This document shows, one piece after another, positions 11,801-20,234 of a stretch of 64,000 nucleotides of DNA. Source of the DNA: Microvelia longipes (Eukaryota; Arthropoda; Insecta; Hemiptera; Veliidae). The stretch's first letter is position 1; every line of letters starts with the position of its first letter. Location: assembly GCA_018340805.1 (NCBI GenBank), contig JACMZG010001911.1, forward strand, positions 58,488,403 to 58,552,402, given 5' to 3'. The position numbers and the translations under genes were made by a program. The notes beneath the pieces were generated by a model. It did no database searches, was not told the origin of the DNA, and saw nothing but the letters and a program-made list of their open reading frames with translations.

Positions 11801-14800
11801 TGCATACAAACACATACACACAGACAACTTCTTGAAAACTACTCAGGAGGTGTTAAAAACATCTGAAACAGATAATTCTAGTGACTTCCCAGTTTCGGTT
11901 TTTTCGCTAACACAATAATTTTCCTATATACCTACGGTATACCTCCTATATACCTCCTACCTTATACGGTATACCTCCTATATACCTACGGTGGCTACGT
12001 ATACCTCCTATATACCTACGGTATACCTCCTATATACTACGGTATACCTCCTATATACCTACGGTATACTCCTATATACCTACGGTATACTCTACTACGG
12101 TATACCTATATACCTACGTATACCTCCTATATACCTACGGTATACCTCCTATATACTACGATACGGTATACTCCTATATACTACGGTATACGGTATACCT
12201 CCTAATACGGTATACCTCCTATACACCTACGGTAACCTCCTATATACCTACGGTATACCTCCTATATACCTACGGTATACCTCCTTACCTACGGTATACC
12301 TCCTATATACCTACGGTATACCTCCTATATACCTACGGTATACCTCCTATATACCTACGGTATACCTCCTATATACCTACGGTATACCTCCTATATACCT
12401 ACGGTATACCTCCTATATACCTACGGTATACCTCCATATACCTACGGTATACTCCTATATACCTATATACCGGTATATAGGAATTAGAATCAGAATTAGT
12501 TTTATCAAATTAGCTATTGCTATCGAAGAGTTAAGCAAATAGTTTAGTTTATGAATTAATTTTTATGCGTATACTCAAATTAAAAATTTAAGTTTTACCT
12601 TATAGAAAAACACATTTTATAATCTGGTTGCTATAGTAGTGAAACGATTAATTAAATTATTGGGTTCGGGGTATCTTGGAACTTTCCCTCATGGGATAGG
12701 ATTTGCTACACTCATCCTCTATTTTTCGGGCCCACTTCGCTCGTCCTCAGAGTATAAGAATTACCAAATTTACTTTTCAACACACCTTTGTACCTACTCG
12801 CTTATCTCGTCTTCAGACAGTGAATACATTCGTTTCAATACCAGTGTCATCCATCCAGGTAAAGACCACGCTTGATGCTTCTTAACTTTTATGGTCCAAC
12901 AAGAACCGTGTAGATACACTCGTCTTATTTAAACGACAATTAGTGTTCTTATTTATTACGTAAAGTTATACACTTTGCTACGATGATAACAGACACACAT
13001 ATGACAGACAACTTTGTGGAAACCATCAGGTCTTAAAAACACCTAAAATGGATAATAATAGTGGTGGACATCCTAGATTCGGATTTTTATGCAAGCACAA
13101 TACTTTTGATATATTCCTACGGTATAAATATTTTTATCTCCAGACGGTGTATAATGTAAAGTTTATTGACTAGTTTTTGGGGAGTAAAGAAGCACTTTTC
13201 ACTCCCAAGGGAGAAAAAGTTACTTTTCACTCCCTTGGGAGTAAAAAGTAACTTTTTCTCTCTTGTGAGAAAAAGTCTGGGAAGTGAAAAGTCTTTCCTA
13301 TTGTTGTGTTGTTAGAGCCATTTATACCAATTTTTTAGGGGAGTGGTATTCTCTAAATTTATACAGGAAACCGAACAATTTTTTTTTAAATTTTAACGTT
13401 TGGAGATAAAATTTGGTTTGCACCTTTGGAGTAAAATACTATTTAGCCCCCGCAATAACCCTCCTCGGCTTTGCCTCGGGAGTTAATAGTCATAACTCTC
13501 TTGAATTTGCCTTGGGAGTTTAACTCATGAATTCCTCGGCTTCGCCTCAAGAGTTCATAGTCATAACTCTCTTGAATTTGCCTTGGGAGTTTAACGCATG
13601 AATTCCTCGGCTTCGCCTCGGGAGTTAAATAGTATTGTTCCCTCGGCTTACGCCTTGGGAACCAACTAACTGCTCAGGGAAATAATAGCATTCTTTACTC
13701 CCTTGGTGCATAAATAACTATTATCTATTAGGTTTAAATTTTGTTTAATTATGACTTTTATCTTGCAGGTTATTATTTGCTAAAATCAAAGTATTCTGGG
13801 CAACGTACGCTCTCCATCATTTTACATCGAGGACATTTCTCTTTGAAACAACTAAATTTGATAAATTGACAGACGTTTTGAAACCCGAAGACAGAGATGT
13901 GTTTGGTTGGGTATTTAAGAAAGACTCTTTCAGTAAAATATTCAATCCGTGTTACATATTGAACAGACAAGTTCTTATGAAACCTATCTTCGACGACTTG
14001 GAGACAAATAGGAAAAGATTATACATGTAAGAACACACTTTTCCTTTCCTTTCATTTATAAGCGTGTGATTCTGCAGTTAATCTAAAAATTCATAATCTT
14101 CTACAAATTTTGCTGTGGTAAACTGTGTTTTGGAATGGAACCTTGGAATCACTTTTAAGGATTACAAATACATTGTGGAACCACTGAGCCGTGACTACTT
14201 TTCTTTTTTCTCTTAAAGCATCTATTTAAGAGTTAAATTAAGAATCGATGGACAATATAGATAGCTAGGAGTCGTAGATAGCTAGGCTTGTTAAAAGGAG
14301 TGAGACACGTATTAAATTACTATGTAACCTTTGGGCGTTTGTGTCCGGTCAATCTGTGGTTTTACTTTACTAAATAGAAACGCGAGTTCTCAAACACAAA
14401 AATTAAAATATAGTTTTTTTGTAACAGAAAAAAACGAAAAAAAGTACGAGAAATAAATTATACCACTGCATGATTTCTTCCTCAATTTTTGGCGAAAGTG
14501 ACCTTTTTCTCTTTCACCCAAATTTTCTTGTTGGTAGGATTTTTAATGGATATTATTTTATAAGCTGGTTTTATCCTGTCAATAGCAACTACCTTCATTT
14601 CCCCCTAAATCAGGATGGTGAAATTTTTTCCTACCCTTTCTAACAACAAAGTAAGGACACGTATAGGACTGTTCGAAGGGGTTTGTTACCCTGTCTTCTC
14701 TCAAGAACAAAGGATTGAAATTTTTAAGGTCCGGGTGAATAAATGTTTTATTTTTCAAATCATTGGTTGTTGGTTTTTGTTAAAGGACCTAAAATTCTAT

Positions 14801-15716
14801 AGGTGAATCCTTTACGTCTTTTACTGATTTAAAAAGTTCTCGAGGAAGGCATTAACTACAACCATACACATGTTCTGCTGGAATGACTGTAGATCTTTTT
14901 TGAGGTCCGCATGCCTAGTGAAAATGTAGCTTACACACGGCCCAATATTTGATCACTTTAACGCGGCTTTCATTTCATACGTTTAAATCCTTTTAGCTAT
15001 TTGTTATGGCGTACTTTAGCCTCTTCTTTATAGCTTCTAGTTCTATATTAGATATAAAACTAAATTTTCTTCTTTTAAACTGTTCAATTTGACCTGAGGT
15101 AGTTGTAAATGGCCTGTGCCTTCGTTATTTTTGGCTCCATCTGTGGAAATAAATTCTGCATTCTTGTAATTTTGTTTGATTTTCTTAAATTGTGATATAA
15201 TTTCCAAGTGTTCCTTTTTGGATTTGAATGAATGGAGTTGACGGGGTTTTTTCATAAGCCATGGTGCTGTTGTTGTTTCAATGCAGTATTTAGATGTACT
15301 TCGTATTAATGAGTTGTCTATTTTATACGTTGTGGTCAAGTTTTTAAGGTGGACCGATATTTATATTAGCATTTTATGAATAATCAATCATTAGTTAGTA
15401 ATAGAACATAATAATTCAGCAACCGGAAGTATTACCAACTTTTTTATAAAAAATTGTATAATGTTAGGGTGGCAGCATTACTTAAGACCACCAGTGAACC
15501 ACCTTTCGTGTTATCAGAAGTGCTCCTTCTATATATAGTATTATTCTAAGCCGAAGGTGTATTCAATAAATATAAATGTAATGTTGCAGGTTATACATTA
15601 TAGATAGATCAGTTGTTTTCATGGTTTATGGTCTAATCTTATGGATTGTATACAAATACAGCGTAGTGCAGGCAGTTATATCATCTGTTATCAGCTTTTT
15701 TATTCTACCTGCTTGA
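2125..15716 (+). CDS. FAR: fatty acyl-CoA reductase, 5'-truncated by the window edge
   Basis: NAD(P)H-dependent reduction of long-chain fatty acyl-CoA to fatty alcohol, normally at the ER or peroxisomal membrane, feeding cuticular wax, tracheal lining or pheromone synthesis. Visible exons: 2125-2380, a degraded exon at about 2636-2769, 5473-5582, 8106-8298, 10579-10836, 13769-14026 and 15590-15716. In order they show the Rossmann-domain motif HGAASIRFDDPL, the active-site YxxxK in NTYVFSK, IVRPSI, PMPGWSDNKYGP, DIIVNATIIAAW, then the FAR_C ('sterile') domain, and a C-terminal TM helix ending at TGA. Phases match exactly across the last five introns (codons split as G|TT, AA|T, AT|G, AT|G). 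About 80-90 N-terminal residues with the GxxGxxG NAD(P) motif are absent and presumably lie upstream. About 400 intact residues are visible against about 500 in the family. Exon 2 is broken, so this may be a pseudogene, or the damage may be assembly error. The orthologue is not determinable. Confidence 0.93.
2636..2769 (+). pseudogene. FAR: FAR exon 2, degraded: frameshift and in-frame stop
   Basis: After a good acceptor (attgtttcag), one frame reads NCDHL, then TAA, then LKELYPPRADWKDM and HVDPAVFQTVY. This is clearly the 'HVSTAYxNCD...YPP' segment that follows MPNL in FARs. The start of the exon, where VHISTAY is expected, is compressed by small deletions, and joining from exon 1 puts the reading frame into another stop (TTTAATTAA). 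The likely donor (AGAA|gtatta) leaves one base, whereas the next exon needs two. All neighbouring exons are clean, so the damage is local: either genuine pseudogenisation or clustered base-call/indel error. Confidence 0.8.
2824..3008. repeat. two-copy tandem duplication of about 100 bp
   Basis: cgaaaaatgcataaacgatttgg...aatcatatataagaaggagtcataaac is followed immediately by a diverged copy (cgaaaactgcataaaggatctgg...). It lies in the FAR intron after the broken exon and may represent local slippage or duplication. Confidence 0.7.
3515..3965 (-). mobile_element. dispersed repeat family A, shortened copy
   Basis: It has the family A tail (ataccgttggtatatagg, aaatccgaaaccggg, ggcctcctgagtgg, tgttatcatcgtagctcc), the TGACGTCA motif and the head with gagcgaagcaagtccg, read on the minus strand. 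The middle of the element is missing. A 16-bp perfect hairpin (arms 3929-3944 and 3948-3963, loop ccc) caps the head end. Class unknown: no TIR or coding capacity is seen. Confidence 0.75.
3966..4220. other. intronic sequence, nothing recognised
   Basis: I see no coding similarity or repeat structure here beyond the neighbouring family A end. Confidence 0.5.
4224..4345 (+). mobile_element. Penelope-like terminal-repeat fragment with hammerhead-like relic
   Basis: About 110 bp (ttgcctggtgatgatggcgttatg...gaaaccggtccagg..atattcatatccaacagcaagtatcg) matches the right arm of the palindromic element at 44045-44355. The hammerhead-like core at 4238-4274 has GTGATGA for CTGANGA and an unpaired stem II, so it is presumably inactive. 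Confidence 0.6.
4346..5472. other. FAR intron sequence
   Basis: A+T-rich, with no exon-like segment seen. At 4857-4925 a poly-T run followed by tgcctttattaaataatt resembles a reversed LINE poly(A) end, but no coding part accompanies it. Confidence 0.4.
5473..5582 (+). CDS. FAR: FAR exon with catalytic YxxxK
   Basis: The acceptor is aatttccag and the donor is ATAG|gtaagt. The exon encodes NGLPNTYVFSKSLSE and LPVVIVRPSI. Tyr and Lys of TYVFSK match the conserved short-chain-dehydrogenase-type catalytic pair, and IVRPSI is the strand that follows in FARs. The exon ends on the first base of a Val codon completed at 8106. Confidence 0.94.
5779..5985. mobile_element. repeat fragment related to 27015-27125
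   Basis: It starts at a (TAA)n run (aataataataataatgcccg), then cctttcggccattcagagtattcgccctgcgcacaccatctggggtgagtc. The second half is similar to 27045-27115 (gggtattcactctgcggggagcaccatgag...gcatctactatgct). A TAA-type tail suggests a LINE 3' end; no ORF is present. Confidence 0.5.
6125..7260. mobile_element. foldback element, loop split by a MITE
   Basis: Left arm (about 6135-6480: agtccaagagcc...ccaaatttctctgaaaatata...gtggagttcttcatatgattgcgc) and right arm (about 6945-7255: gcgcaataacatgaagggctccac...tatattttcaggaatatttgg...ggctcttggact) are inverted copies. A more compact copy of the same family is at 32430-32822. Within the left arm, about 70 bp at 6240-6312 is extra. The loop contains the 341-bp MITE listed separately, which must be younger. 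Confidence 0.8.
6557..6897 (+). mobile_element. hAT-like MITE, copy 1
   Basis: 341 bp, ends GGCACTTTTATAGAAAAGGG... and ...CCCTTTTCTATAAAAGTACC. Flanks TTCGCTGAC / TGTGCTGAC resemble a diverged 8-9-bp target-site duplication. The interior (aacgggacagaatgagg, ggggttttgggtggggaca) matches copy 2 at 55688-56029 in inverted orientation. No coding capacity, so it is non-autonomous. Confidence 0.85.
7255..7322. repeat. short tandem repeat, tatctctttttag
   Basis: About five degenerate copies of an 11-13-bp unit, (a)tatctcttt(tt)ag, immediately right of the foldback element. Confidence 0.7.
7323..8105. other. FAR intron, nothing recognised
   Basis: A+T-rich with no exon-like or repeat structure that I can support. 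It ends at the weak-pyrimidine acceptor of the exon at 8106. Confidence 0.5.
8106..8298 (+). CDS. FAR: FAR exon (end of reductase domain)
   Basis: The acceptor is ttggtctag and the donor is GTTAA|gtaagt. The exon encodes VPGYKEPMPGWSDNKYGP, GFLFGIIRC and HSDIIVNATIIAAWKRAYV. These match the FAR pattern KEPxPGWxDNxYGP...G...R, then the Asp-Val-Asn segment that closes the substrate pocket. The last codon is completed (AA|T, Asn) at 10579. Confidence 0.94.
8585..8757 (+). mobile_element. dispersed repeat family D, copy 1
   Basis: Shares ataaccttaactcactctt..aggttt-caatgaggttac-cagag-cc-tgagagccccaaaaagatgtt with 42415-42640 and 59340-59575. All three copies lie beside long (TA)n tracts (here 8765-8900). 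No ORF; class unknown. Confidence 0.7.
8765..8905. repeat. TA-rich microsatellite
   Basis: (TAC)n/(TATAC)n grading into (TA)n and ending ttatatcataatatatgatataa, itself palindromic. Confidence 0.85.
9177..9249. promoter_or_regulatory. inverted pair of CRE-type motifs
   Basis: GTGACGTCATTGCAG (9177-9191) and its exact reverse complement (9235-9249) enclose a 43-base spacer. Each arm holds a palindromic TGACGTCA, the CREB/ATF consensus. The perfect 15-bp arms suggest either a small foldback element or a genuine paired site in the FAR intron. Function is not demonstrable from sequence. Confidence 0.6.
9579..9975. mobile_element. TCGA-rich foldback element
   Basis: Left arm acgatgtctcgacac...aacgtcgac (9579-9609) pairs with gtcgacgtta...gtgtcgagacatcgtgat (9941-9975). 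Inner hairpins such as gacactaca / tgtagtgtc (about 9740-9770) are also present. CpG and TCGA are much denser than in the surroundings. The two open frames here (9544-9762 and 9820-10014) are by-products of the higher GC, with no protein features. Confidence 0.75.
10016..10578. other. FAR intron, nothing recognised
   Basis: Unique-looking sequence ending at the exon acceptor. An opposite-strand ORF at 10402-10617 overlaps the exon and is a shadow. Confidence 0.5.
10579..10836 (+). CDS. FAR: FAR exon (reductase-FAR_C junction)
   Basis: The acceptor is acttgcag and the donor is CCTAT|gtaagt. The exon is 258 bases, with phases fitting its neighbours. It encodes VYNVCEPPEMSITHRELAD, the family's 'YN......ITW' strand, then FWYRVNILYRHALPAFLID. 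This hydrophobic, aromatic start of the FAR_C domain often precedes a membrane-associated helix. Confidence 0.94.
11245..11445. repeat. 18-bp minisatellite within family A
   Basis: About eleven copies of an 18-bp unit, ttatttattacgtaaggc, that exists once in other family A copies (for example 12950-12965). Because 18 is a multiple of three, several reading frames stay open; the resulting ORFs are artefacts. Confidence 0.9.
11925..12480. repeat. 22-bp minisatellite at family A terminus
   Basis: About 25 copies of a 22-bp unit beginning tatacctcctatatacc, with many single-base and partial-unit deletions. The seed tatatacctacggtat is the normal end of family A. The 183-codon ORF across it is repeat translation. 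Confidence 0.92.
12655..13135 (+). mobile_element. dispersed repeat family A copy, internally deleted
   Basis: Head (gggttcggggtatcttgg, tcgctcgtcctcag), middle to taaagttatacactt, then a jump directly to tgctacgatgataacagacac and the tail ending cctacggtataaat. About 300 bases of the family consensus are missing between 12977 and 12978. Confidence 0.85.
13165..13735. repeat. inverted/tandem cluster of actcccttgggag and cctcggcttcgcctcgg
   Basis: Palindromic units acttttcactccc / gggagtaaaaagt alternate at 13180-13300. At 13455-13640 an about 113-bp block (cctcggctt..gcctcgggagtt-aatagtcataactctcttgaatttgcc) is repeated. It ends 34 bases before the FAR_C exon. No coding signal. Confidence 0.75.
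13769..14026 (+). CDS. FAR: FAR exon (FAR_C domain)
   Basis: The acceptor is tatcttgcag and the donor is TACAT|gtaaga. The exon encodes FTSRTFLFETTKFDKL, LKPEDRDVFGWVF and NPCYILNRQVLMK. The pattern F-T-x-R-x-F...L-x-PEDRD-x-F matches the FAR_C domain. Length (258) and phase equal those of the previous exon. Confidence 0.93.
14027..14490. other. FAR intron, nothing recognised
   Basis: No repeat or coding similarity that I can support. Confidence 0.45.
14491..14748 (-). pseudogene. Ty3/gypsy-like pol C-terminal relic
   Basis: The minus-strand frame reads KHLFTRTLK, then PSNSPIRVL, then GKNFTILI and VVAIDRIKPAYK. This resembles the end of gypsy-type integrases ('HVFIR...L...Y.GP..VL......F.....G....VSIDRLKPAY'). 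At least three in-frame stops are present and neither LTR nor the rest of pol is visible, so this is a short dead fragment inside the last FAR intron. Confidence 0.55.
15043..15339 (-). pseudogene. non-LTR retrotransposon RNase H fragment
   Basis: A 98-codon open frame contains APWLMKKPRQLHSF and YKNAEFISTDGAKNNEGTG. 'PPW..P....' followed by a '(I/F)xTDGSKxxxGxG' motif is the junction between reverse transcriptase and RNase H in jockey- and I-type LINEs. The frame degrades on both sides and no upstream RT is seen. It lies in the last FAR intron, antisense to FAR. Confidence 0.6.
15590..15716 (+). CDS. FAR: FAR last exon: transmembrane tail and stop
   Basis: The acceptor is taatgttgcag. The exon encodes LYIIDRSVVFMVYGLILWIV, then a second hydrophobic stretch ending FFILPA, then TGA. 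One or two C-terminal TM segments are usual for insect FARs. A candidate poly(A) signal lies about 130 bases downstream. Confidence 0.9.
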
Positions 15717-15845
15717 TTCAGATCTCTGCCGTCAACATCCCAGAAACTTTAATTCAAGAAAAAAGGCGAACTATGCAATTCTAATGTTATTGTATCACCA
15801 AACCCCATCCCATCTCTCACACAAGACTCCTGCATCCCCCTTTTA

Positions 15846-15851
15846 AATAAA
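15846..15851 (+). promoter_or_regulatory. candidate poly(A) signal of FAR
   Basis: AATAAA within cttttaaataaaggggg, 130 bases past the FAR stop codon and the first canonical hexamer after it. The surrounding sequence is A+T-rich, so the match is only suggestive. Confidence 0.4.
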
Positions 15852-16047
15852 GGGGGCGTCCCCCTAAATTTGCCAGGTAACAAATAGATCTAAATTTGCC
15901 GTATAAATGCTCCATTGACTTATTGTCAATGCCTAGTAACTTTTAGTCTATATTCATATAAATAGTTTCTTTCAACCTATTGAAAGTTCTTTGTGTGTTT
16001 TATTATTTTAAATGTTGTACATTTTAAATTTTTATTTATAATTGTTG

Positions 16048-16085
16048 GTATATATATATATATATATATATATACATACATATAC

Positions 16086-16129
<44 letters not shown>

Positions 16130-16137
16130 ATATATAA
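16048..16137. repeat. TA microsatellite
   Basis: (TA)n with one tacatacatatacata interruption. Confidence 0.9.
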
Positions 16138-16139
16138 AT

Positions 16140-16970
16140 ACTAAATAGTAATTGAAATACTCCTTTCCTCTATGATCCCGACCTCATAAGCATTATTTTG
16201 GAAATTCGCTAAAAACTATAAATGTTTTTTTACAATAAAATCTATGTTGTGGAAAAAACTAAGTTTTAAGTTAGATGTAAACCTAAATGTAAATTTTCTT
16301 TACATAATTGGTTAAATAAGAAGGTTTGAAAGGGCGCAGGATCTTCTCACTGCAAATAAAAAGGATCGATGTAGTCAAAATTTTAACCGCTTGGCAGCGC
16401 TGTTGTCTCATTCTATCTTTTAGTATCTCGTTTGATTTTACCTTACCAAGGCGTATTATTCCCGTACAATTTGAGTACCAATAAAAACTATAAACAAAAC
16501 AATAAATTCAGACAACGGTGAACTTGCGATAAAAGCACTCGTTGTTTACTCATTGATTTGTGAAACCTGGATACAAAACAGCCGCAATCATTCACTGTTG
16601 GCTCAGCTCTTCGGCCAATTCGGCAAGGCCACCCTATGCCTTACAAGGCTCTGCTAGAAGAGGTAACAATAGTAAATTATATCAAACAAAATAGATAAAA
16701 ATAGTAATTTTTTATAAAAAAAAAAAAGAAAAAACAATTTATTTTTTAAGTCATATTTTGATTTATTTTTTTGTGGGGAGAGGATTACACCATCATTATA
16801 TTTTTTTTTAAGTTATTATAATTATTTCTTGTGATCTTCTACAATAATCTTTGAATAAACATTATGATAAAATAAATATTTATTATCATATTGTTATTTA
16901 TTTGTATAACTGCGCACTAAATTGATAATTTACTATCCCAGAATTTTTTTTACGAGTGATAGTAAGTTAA
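16140..16970. other. intergenic, nothing recognised
   Basis: A+T-rich, with homopolymer runs. A GC-richer patch at 16575-16660 (tcttcggccaattcggcaaggcc) has no open frame or repeat partner that I can see. Confidence 0.45.
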
Positions 16971-16975
16971 TAGCT

Positions 16976-17315
16976 ATAAAATGGTTTATCATTTGATACT
17001 ACCGAGTTTTGCAAAACATAAACAGTTGACACGTATCATTTGATACTACCGAGTTTTGCAAAACATGAATTGTTGACACGTACCATTTGATATTACCGAG
17101 TTTTGCAAAACATGAATAGTGAGTTAGTGTGAAATTTCAAGTTTCTCGCACAATTATAATGTATAAAATGGTTTATTATTTGATATTACCGAGTTTTGCA
17201 AGACATTAATAGTTGTCACATATCATTTGATACTACCGAGTTTTGCAAAACATGAATAGTTGAGTTAGTGTGAATTTTCAAGTCTCTCGCACAATTATAT
17301 TGTATAAAATGGTTC
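16976..17315. repeat. 52-bp tandem repeat with higher-order structure
   Basis: Five units of atcatttgatactaccgag-ttttgcaaaacatgaa-tagttgaca are arranged 3 + 2. Each block ends with the same about 90-bp tail (gagttagtgtgaa...ctcgcacaattata-tgtataaaatgg). The about 190-bp block is therefore itself duplicated. Confidence 0.85.
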
Positions 17316-17747
17316 AATATTTAACTGGACCATATAAAGGAATTTTATTGCTGCAAGAATTCGTCGAATTTTGACACAAAAGGAATCAAATTTTAAATTT
17401 GCGATCGACTTGTAATTTGACTAATAGACATCTGTGGATGTACATGCATGCGTAAATACAGTGGTGGCTGGTGGATAAATACAATTTCATTATGATATAA
17501 GTCGACCATTTTTTTAAATGACTATTACATACTAAAAGTTAAATGGTATATATATTTTTAAAAAGTTATTACTGCTTTTCGGCATTTCGTCGAATAGTAA
17601 AACATATAATGAATTAGTAGTGAAAATTCTATACCTTTTTTACTTTTATTTCGTATTTTTTACGAACTTTTATTTATTGGTGCAACAATTAAAATTATAT
17701 TTAAATATTGGTTTACAACTGTCAAAATCACGAAGTTTGCCCCAAAA

Positions 17748-17850
17748 ATATCGGGGACGGGGTACCACGATACTTTTCCTCATCACATCGGATTCGCTAC
17801 GCTCATCCTCCTTACTTCAGACTCGCTTCGCTCGTCCTTTACCGAGCAGG
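17748..17850 (+). mobile_element. family A head fragment
   Basis: atcggggacggggtaccacg..acttttcctcatcacatcggattcgctacgctcatcctcc..gactcgcttcgctcgtcc, truncated after the first about 100 bases of the family. Confidence 0.75.
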
Positions 17851-17950
17851 CCTACAAAACGTGCTTCGAGGCGTGGTGGCGTCTGCTTATGATTTCCCAT
17901 GTATAAGATAAAATGTCATGCAATGAAAACTATTTTTCTATTGTATTCTC

Positions 17951-18480
17951 AAAAAAAAAAAAAAAAAAAAATTGTTCCAACAGAAAGGAAAAACAAGATA
18001 ATAAAATATAACATTATATGTTATGTATTATAACATTCTTATGTTACTGTAATTCAAATATAGTTTTATATTTTCTTTTTGTAGCTAATAATCATACAAA
18101 GTGCAACATTAGTTATATAGAACATTCTGCTATGTTGCTTAGCATAACAAATTCACATAACATACAAATAACATTACATTACTTTCTTTTTAATATTTCT
18201 CGCAGAAATGGCTACTTAGAATATTTAAAGTATTTTATGTATGCAATAATGTATATAGTAAAGTATATTACTTAATATATATTAGTATATATCGCTGTGG
18301 GTAAACGTTGGCAGTATTCCATCTACTTTAAATAAAAGTATGACGATACAATTTTCTCTGTATTATAATCCTCTCAGTCCTTTCTTGGTTTTCTTTTTAA
18401 ATTAGATGTATATTATTTTATTTAGAACACTCATACTTTTTCGTTGTTTGAAAAACAAAATTTAATATTTTTATTTTTCT
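17951..18480. other. poly-A run and A+T-rich sequence
   Basis: A 20-base A run at 17951-17970, then A+T-rich DNA rich in acattatatg/aacatt phrases. No gene seen. Confidence 0.4.
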
Positions 18481-18489
18481 TTTATACCG

Positions 18490-18735
18490 ATGATTTTACT
18501 TTTCCTCATTTATACCGTGGGTATATTTTTTTTTAAAATAAATTTCCTTTATTTTATAAAGTACATAATACATAATTAAATATGGCATAAAGGATTGAGT
18601 GCCACACTAGAGGATTGCAAAATCCTGTGCTGTGTATATAGGACAAGTATTGTGTTTGCAAAAAATCCGAAACCGGTATGAAACCGGAATTAACCGTTAT
18701 TCCGTTGTCTGTATGTGTGTGTGTCTGTTATCAAT
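18490..18735 (-). mobile_element. family A tail, interrupted by a small insertion
   Basis: The tail runs acttttcctcatttataccgtgggtatat, is broken by about 115 bases (18530-18640; poly-T then aaaataaatttcctttatt...ggattgagtgccacac), and resumes at gtatataggacaagtattgtg. The repeated gtatat at the junctions looks like a target-site duplication, and poly-T first suggests a minus-strand LINE/SINE 3' end. Confidence 0.65.
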
Positions 18736-18925
18736 ACCGATTTTTTTTAAACTATTTTGTTTTAAGAATACTACGCATTTTAGTTCCACATGTATACAAC
18801 ATTAGCTGCTATCATTATCCTAATATAAAGGAAATTCATTTGCGTAAAAGAAAAACTAGTACAAACACGTAAACTGTCAGCTATATTTACTACATACACT
18901 AATAATGACTAGTCACATTAAAAAA

Positions 18926-19620
18926 TTGGGTGCGGGGCACCTCGGAACTTTTCCTAATTACAGCAAAGTCGTTCATCCTCCCTGCTTCGGACTCGCTTTG
19001 CTCGTCCTCAGATAGTAAATGCATCCGTATCATTCTCAGCGGTCACCCATACAGCACTGACCACGCTCAATGTCCCTTAGTTTATATGATCCAATAAAAA
19101 TCATGGATATACTTGTCGTATTGAAACGAAACTTACTGTACTTATTTTTTACGTTAAATATACACTTGTATTAAAGTTCAACCCAATTGGACCTTTTCCC
19201 AATTTTTTTTTTAAAAAACGTACACACGTCATTTGATAAAAATTGAACTAGTGCTGATAATGATACGTAACTTGGCACATATTTTAGTCTAATGCATGGC
19301 TGCATGCGTGCTAAATCCTAATAAGATCGCATTATTTTTCCGTGTTATTTTTCCATATTTTTGCTGTCATTATTACGGGTTATTGACGTCATAAAAACAT
19401 AATTTTCCGAATAGTACAACTACATGTATAGATTGATTTTTGTACGAAGTTTTAAATCTCTAGCATAAATACACTGGGAGCTAAGATGATAACATAAAAA
19501 CTATAACATAAACTTTGTAAAAACTATTCAGGAGGCATTAAAAACGCCTGAAACGGATAATTCCAGTTTCGGATTTTTTTGCTAACACAATACTTTTCTT
19601 TTAAACCTACGGTATAATCG
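18926..19620 (+). mobile_element. dispersed repeat family A, near-complete copy
   Basis: About 695 bp from gggtgcggggcacctcgg to cctacggtataatcgagg. It contains all the blocks seen piecemeal elsewhere: ggactcgctttgctcgtcctcag, cagcggtcacccatacagca, acttggcacatatttta, tgacgtcataaaaacata, agcataaatacactgggagct, ctattcaggaggc, cctgaaacggataattcc. No ORF is conserved between copies. This is the best reference copy in the window. Confidence 0.85.
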
Positions 19621-19624
19621 AGGA

Positions 19625-20230
19625 AAAATAAAAACGCTGATAACAAAAATTTAGGCATATAAGCCTAAATGCATACAATAATATATGCGTACCAGCATAT
19701 ATTCCTAATGATAAAAGCGTGCTTTGAGTGATAGAAGTGATACAAAGAGTGATAAAAGAGTGTCTTTGAGTATAGAGCTAAATGTTTCGAGAAATACTTA
19801 AACTGCTTCTAAATGAAGCATATAAAAGCAATATAAGTACTAGAATTCTGTAAGCATAAGTACTTACTTTTATAAAAAAACTGCAAATATTAAAGTCTAA
19901 GATATTATGTTATTTTAGAGAAATTTTAAGGTGTTAAAAATGGAAAAGAGAAAAAAGGTTCATATTAAATTTTACCCTTAAGGGTTAGGGAGTGAAAAAC
20001 ACTATACTCCGCTGGGAATTTTCACCTAACACTAAGTGTTAAGGGTGAACGGAAACTGTTTACCATACATTTACATATTAACAACATAGACTGCATAAAG
20101 GTTCTTAGAAAAGGCTAAAACCTTTCTATCTGGTCTGAAAGATTAAATAATTTATAATACGGAATAGAATCAAAGTTTAAATAATACAAAAACTTTCTTA
20201 TTTGGATTTCTTAAAAAAAAAATATTCCAT
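19625..20230. other. intergenic, short hairpins only
   Basis: No gene. Around 19975-20050 ttacccttaagggttaggg...ctaacactaagtgttaagggtgaac forms inverted phrases, but nothing more can be said. Confidence 0.4.
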
Positions 20231-20234
20231 GATT

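Larger units (their letters stand above)
11041..12480 (+). mobile_element. dispersed repeat family A copy, inflated by two minisatellites
   Basis: Head (gtacctccgaacttttcc..ggactcgcttcgccctgag), middle (cggtcacctatacagca, caaatctgaaaccgatt, gctgagtcattattgcg) and tail (gggagctacgatga, actactcaggagg, tttcggttttttcgctaacacaata) are in family order. Two internal phrases have expanded: cttatttattacgtaaggc (11245-11445) and the terminal tatacctacggta (11925-12480). Confidence 0.85.

Noticed and set aside
11991..12542. 183-codon ORF rich in Y, T, P, L and I, the longest in the window
   Set aside because: It is the translation of the 22-bp minisatellite; frame shifts between units and composition follow the repeat, with no domain or start context.
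13773..13970. Minus-strand 65-codon ORF
   Set aside because: Exact shadow of the FAR_C exon on the plus strand; likewise 2103-2360 minus and 10402-10617 minus.
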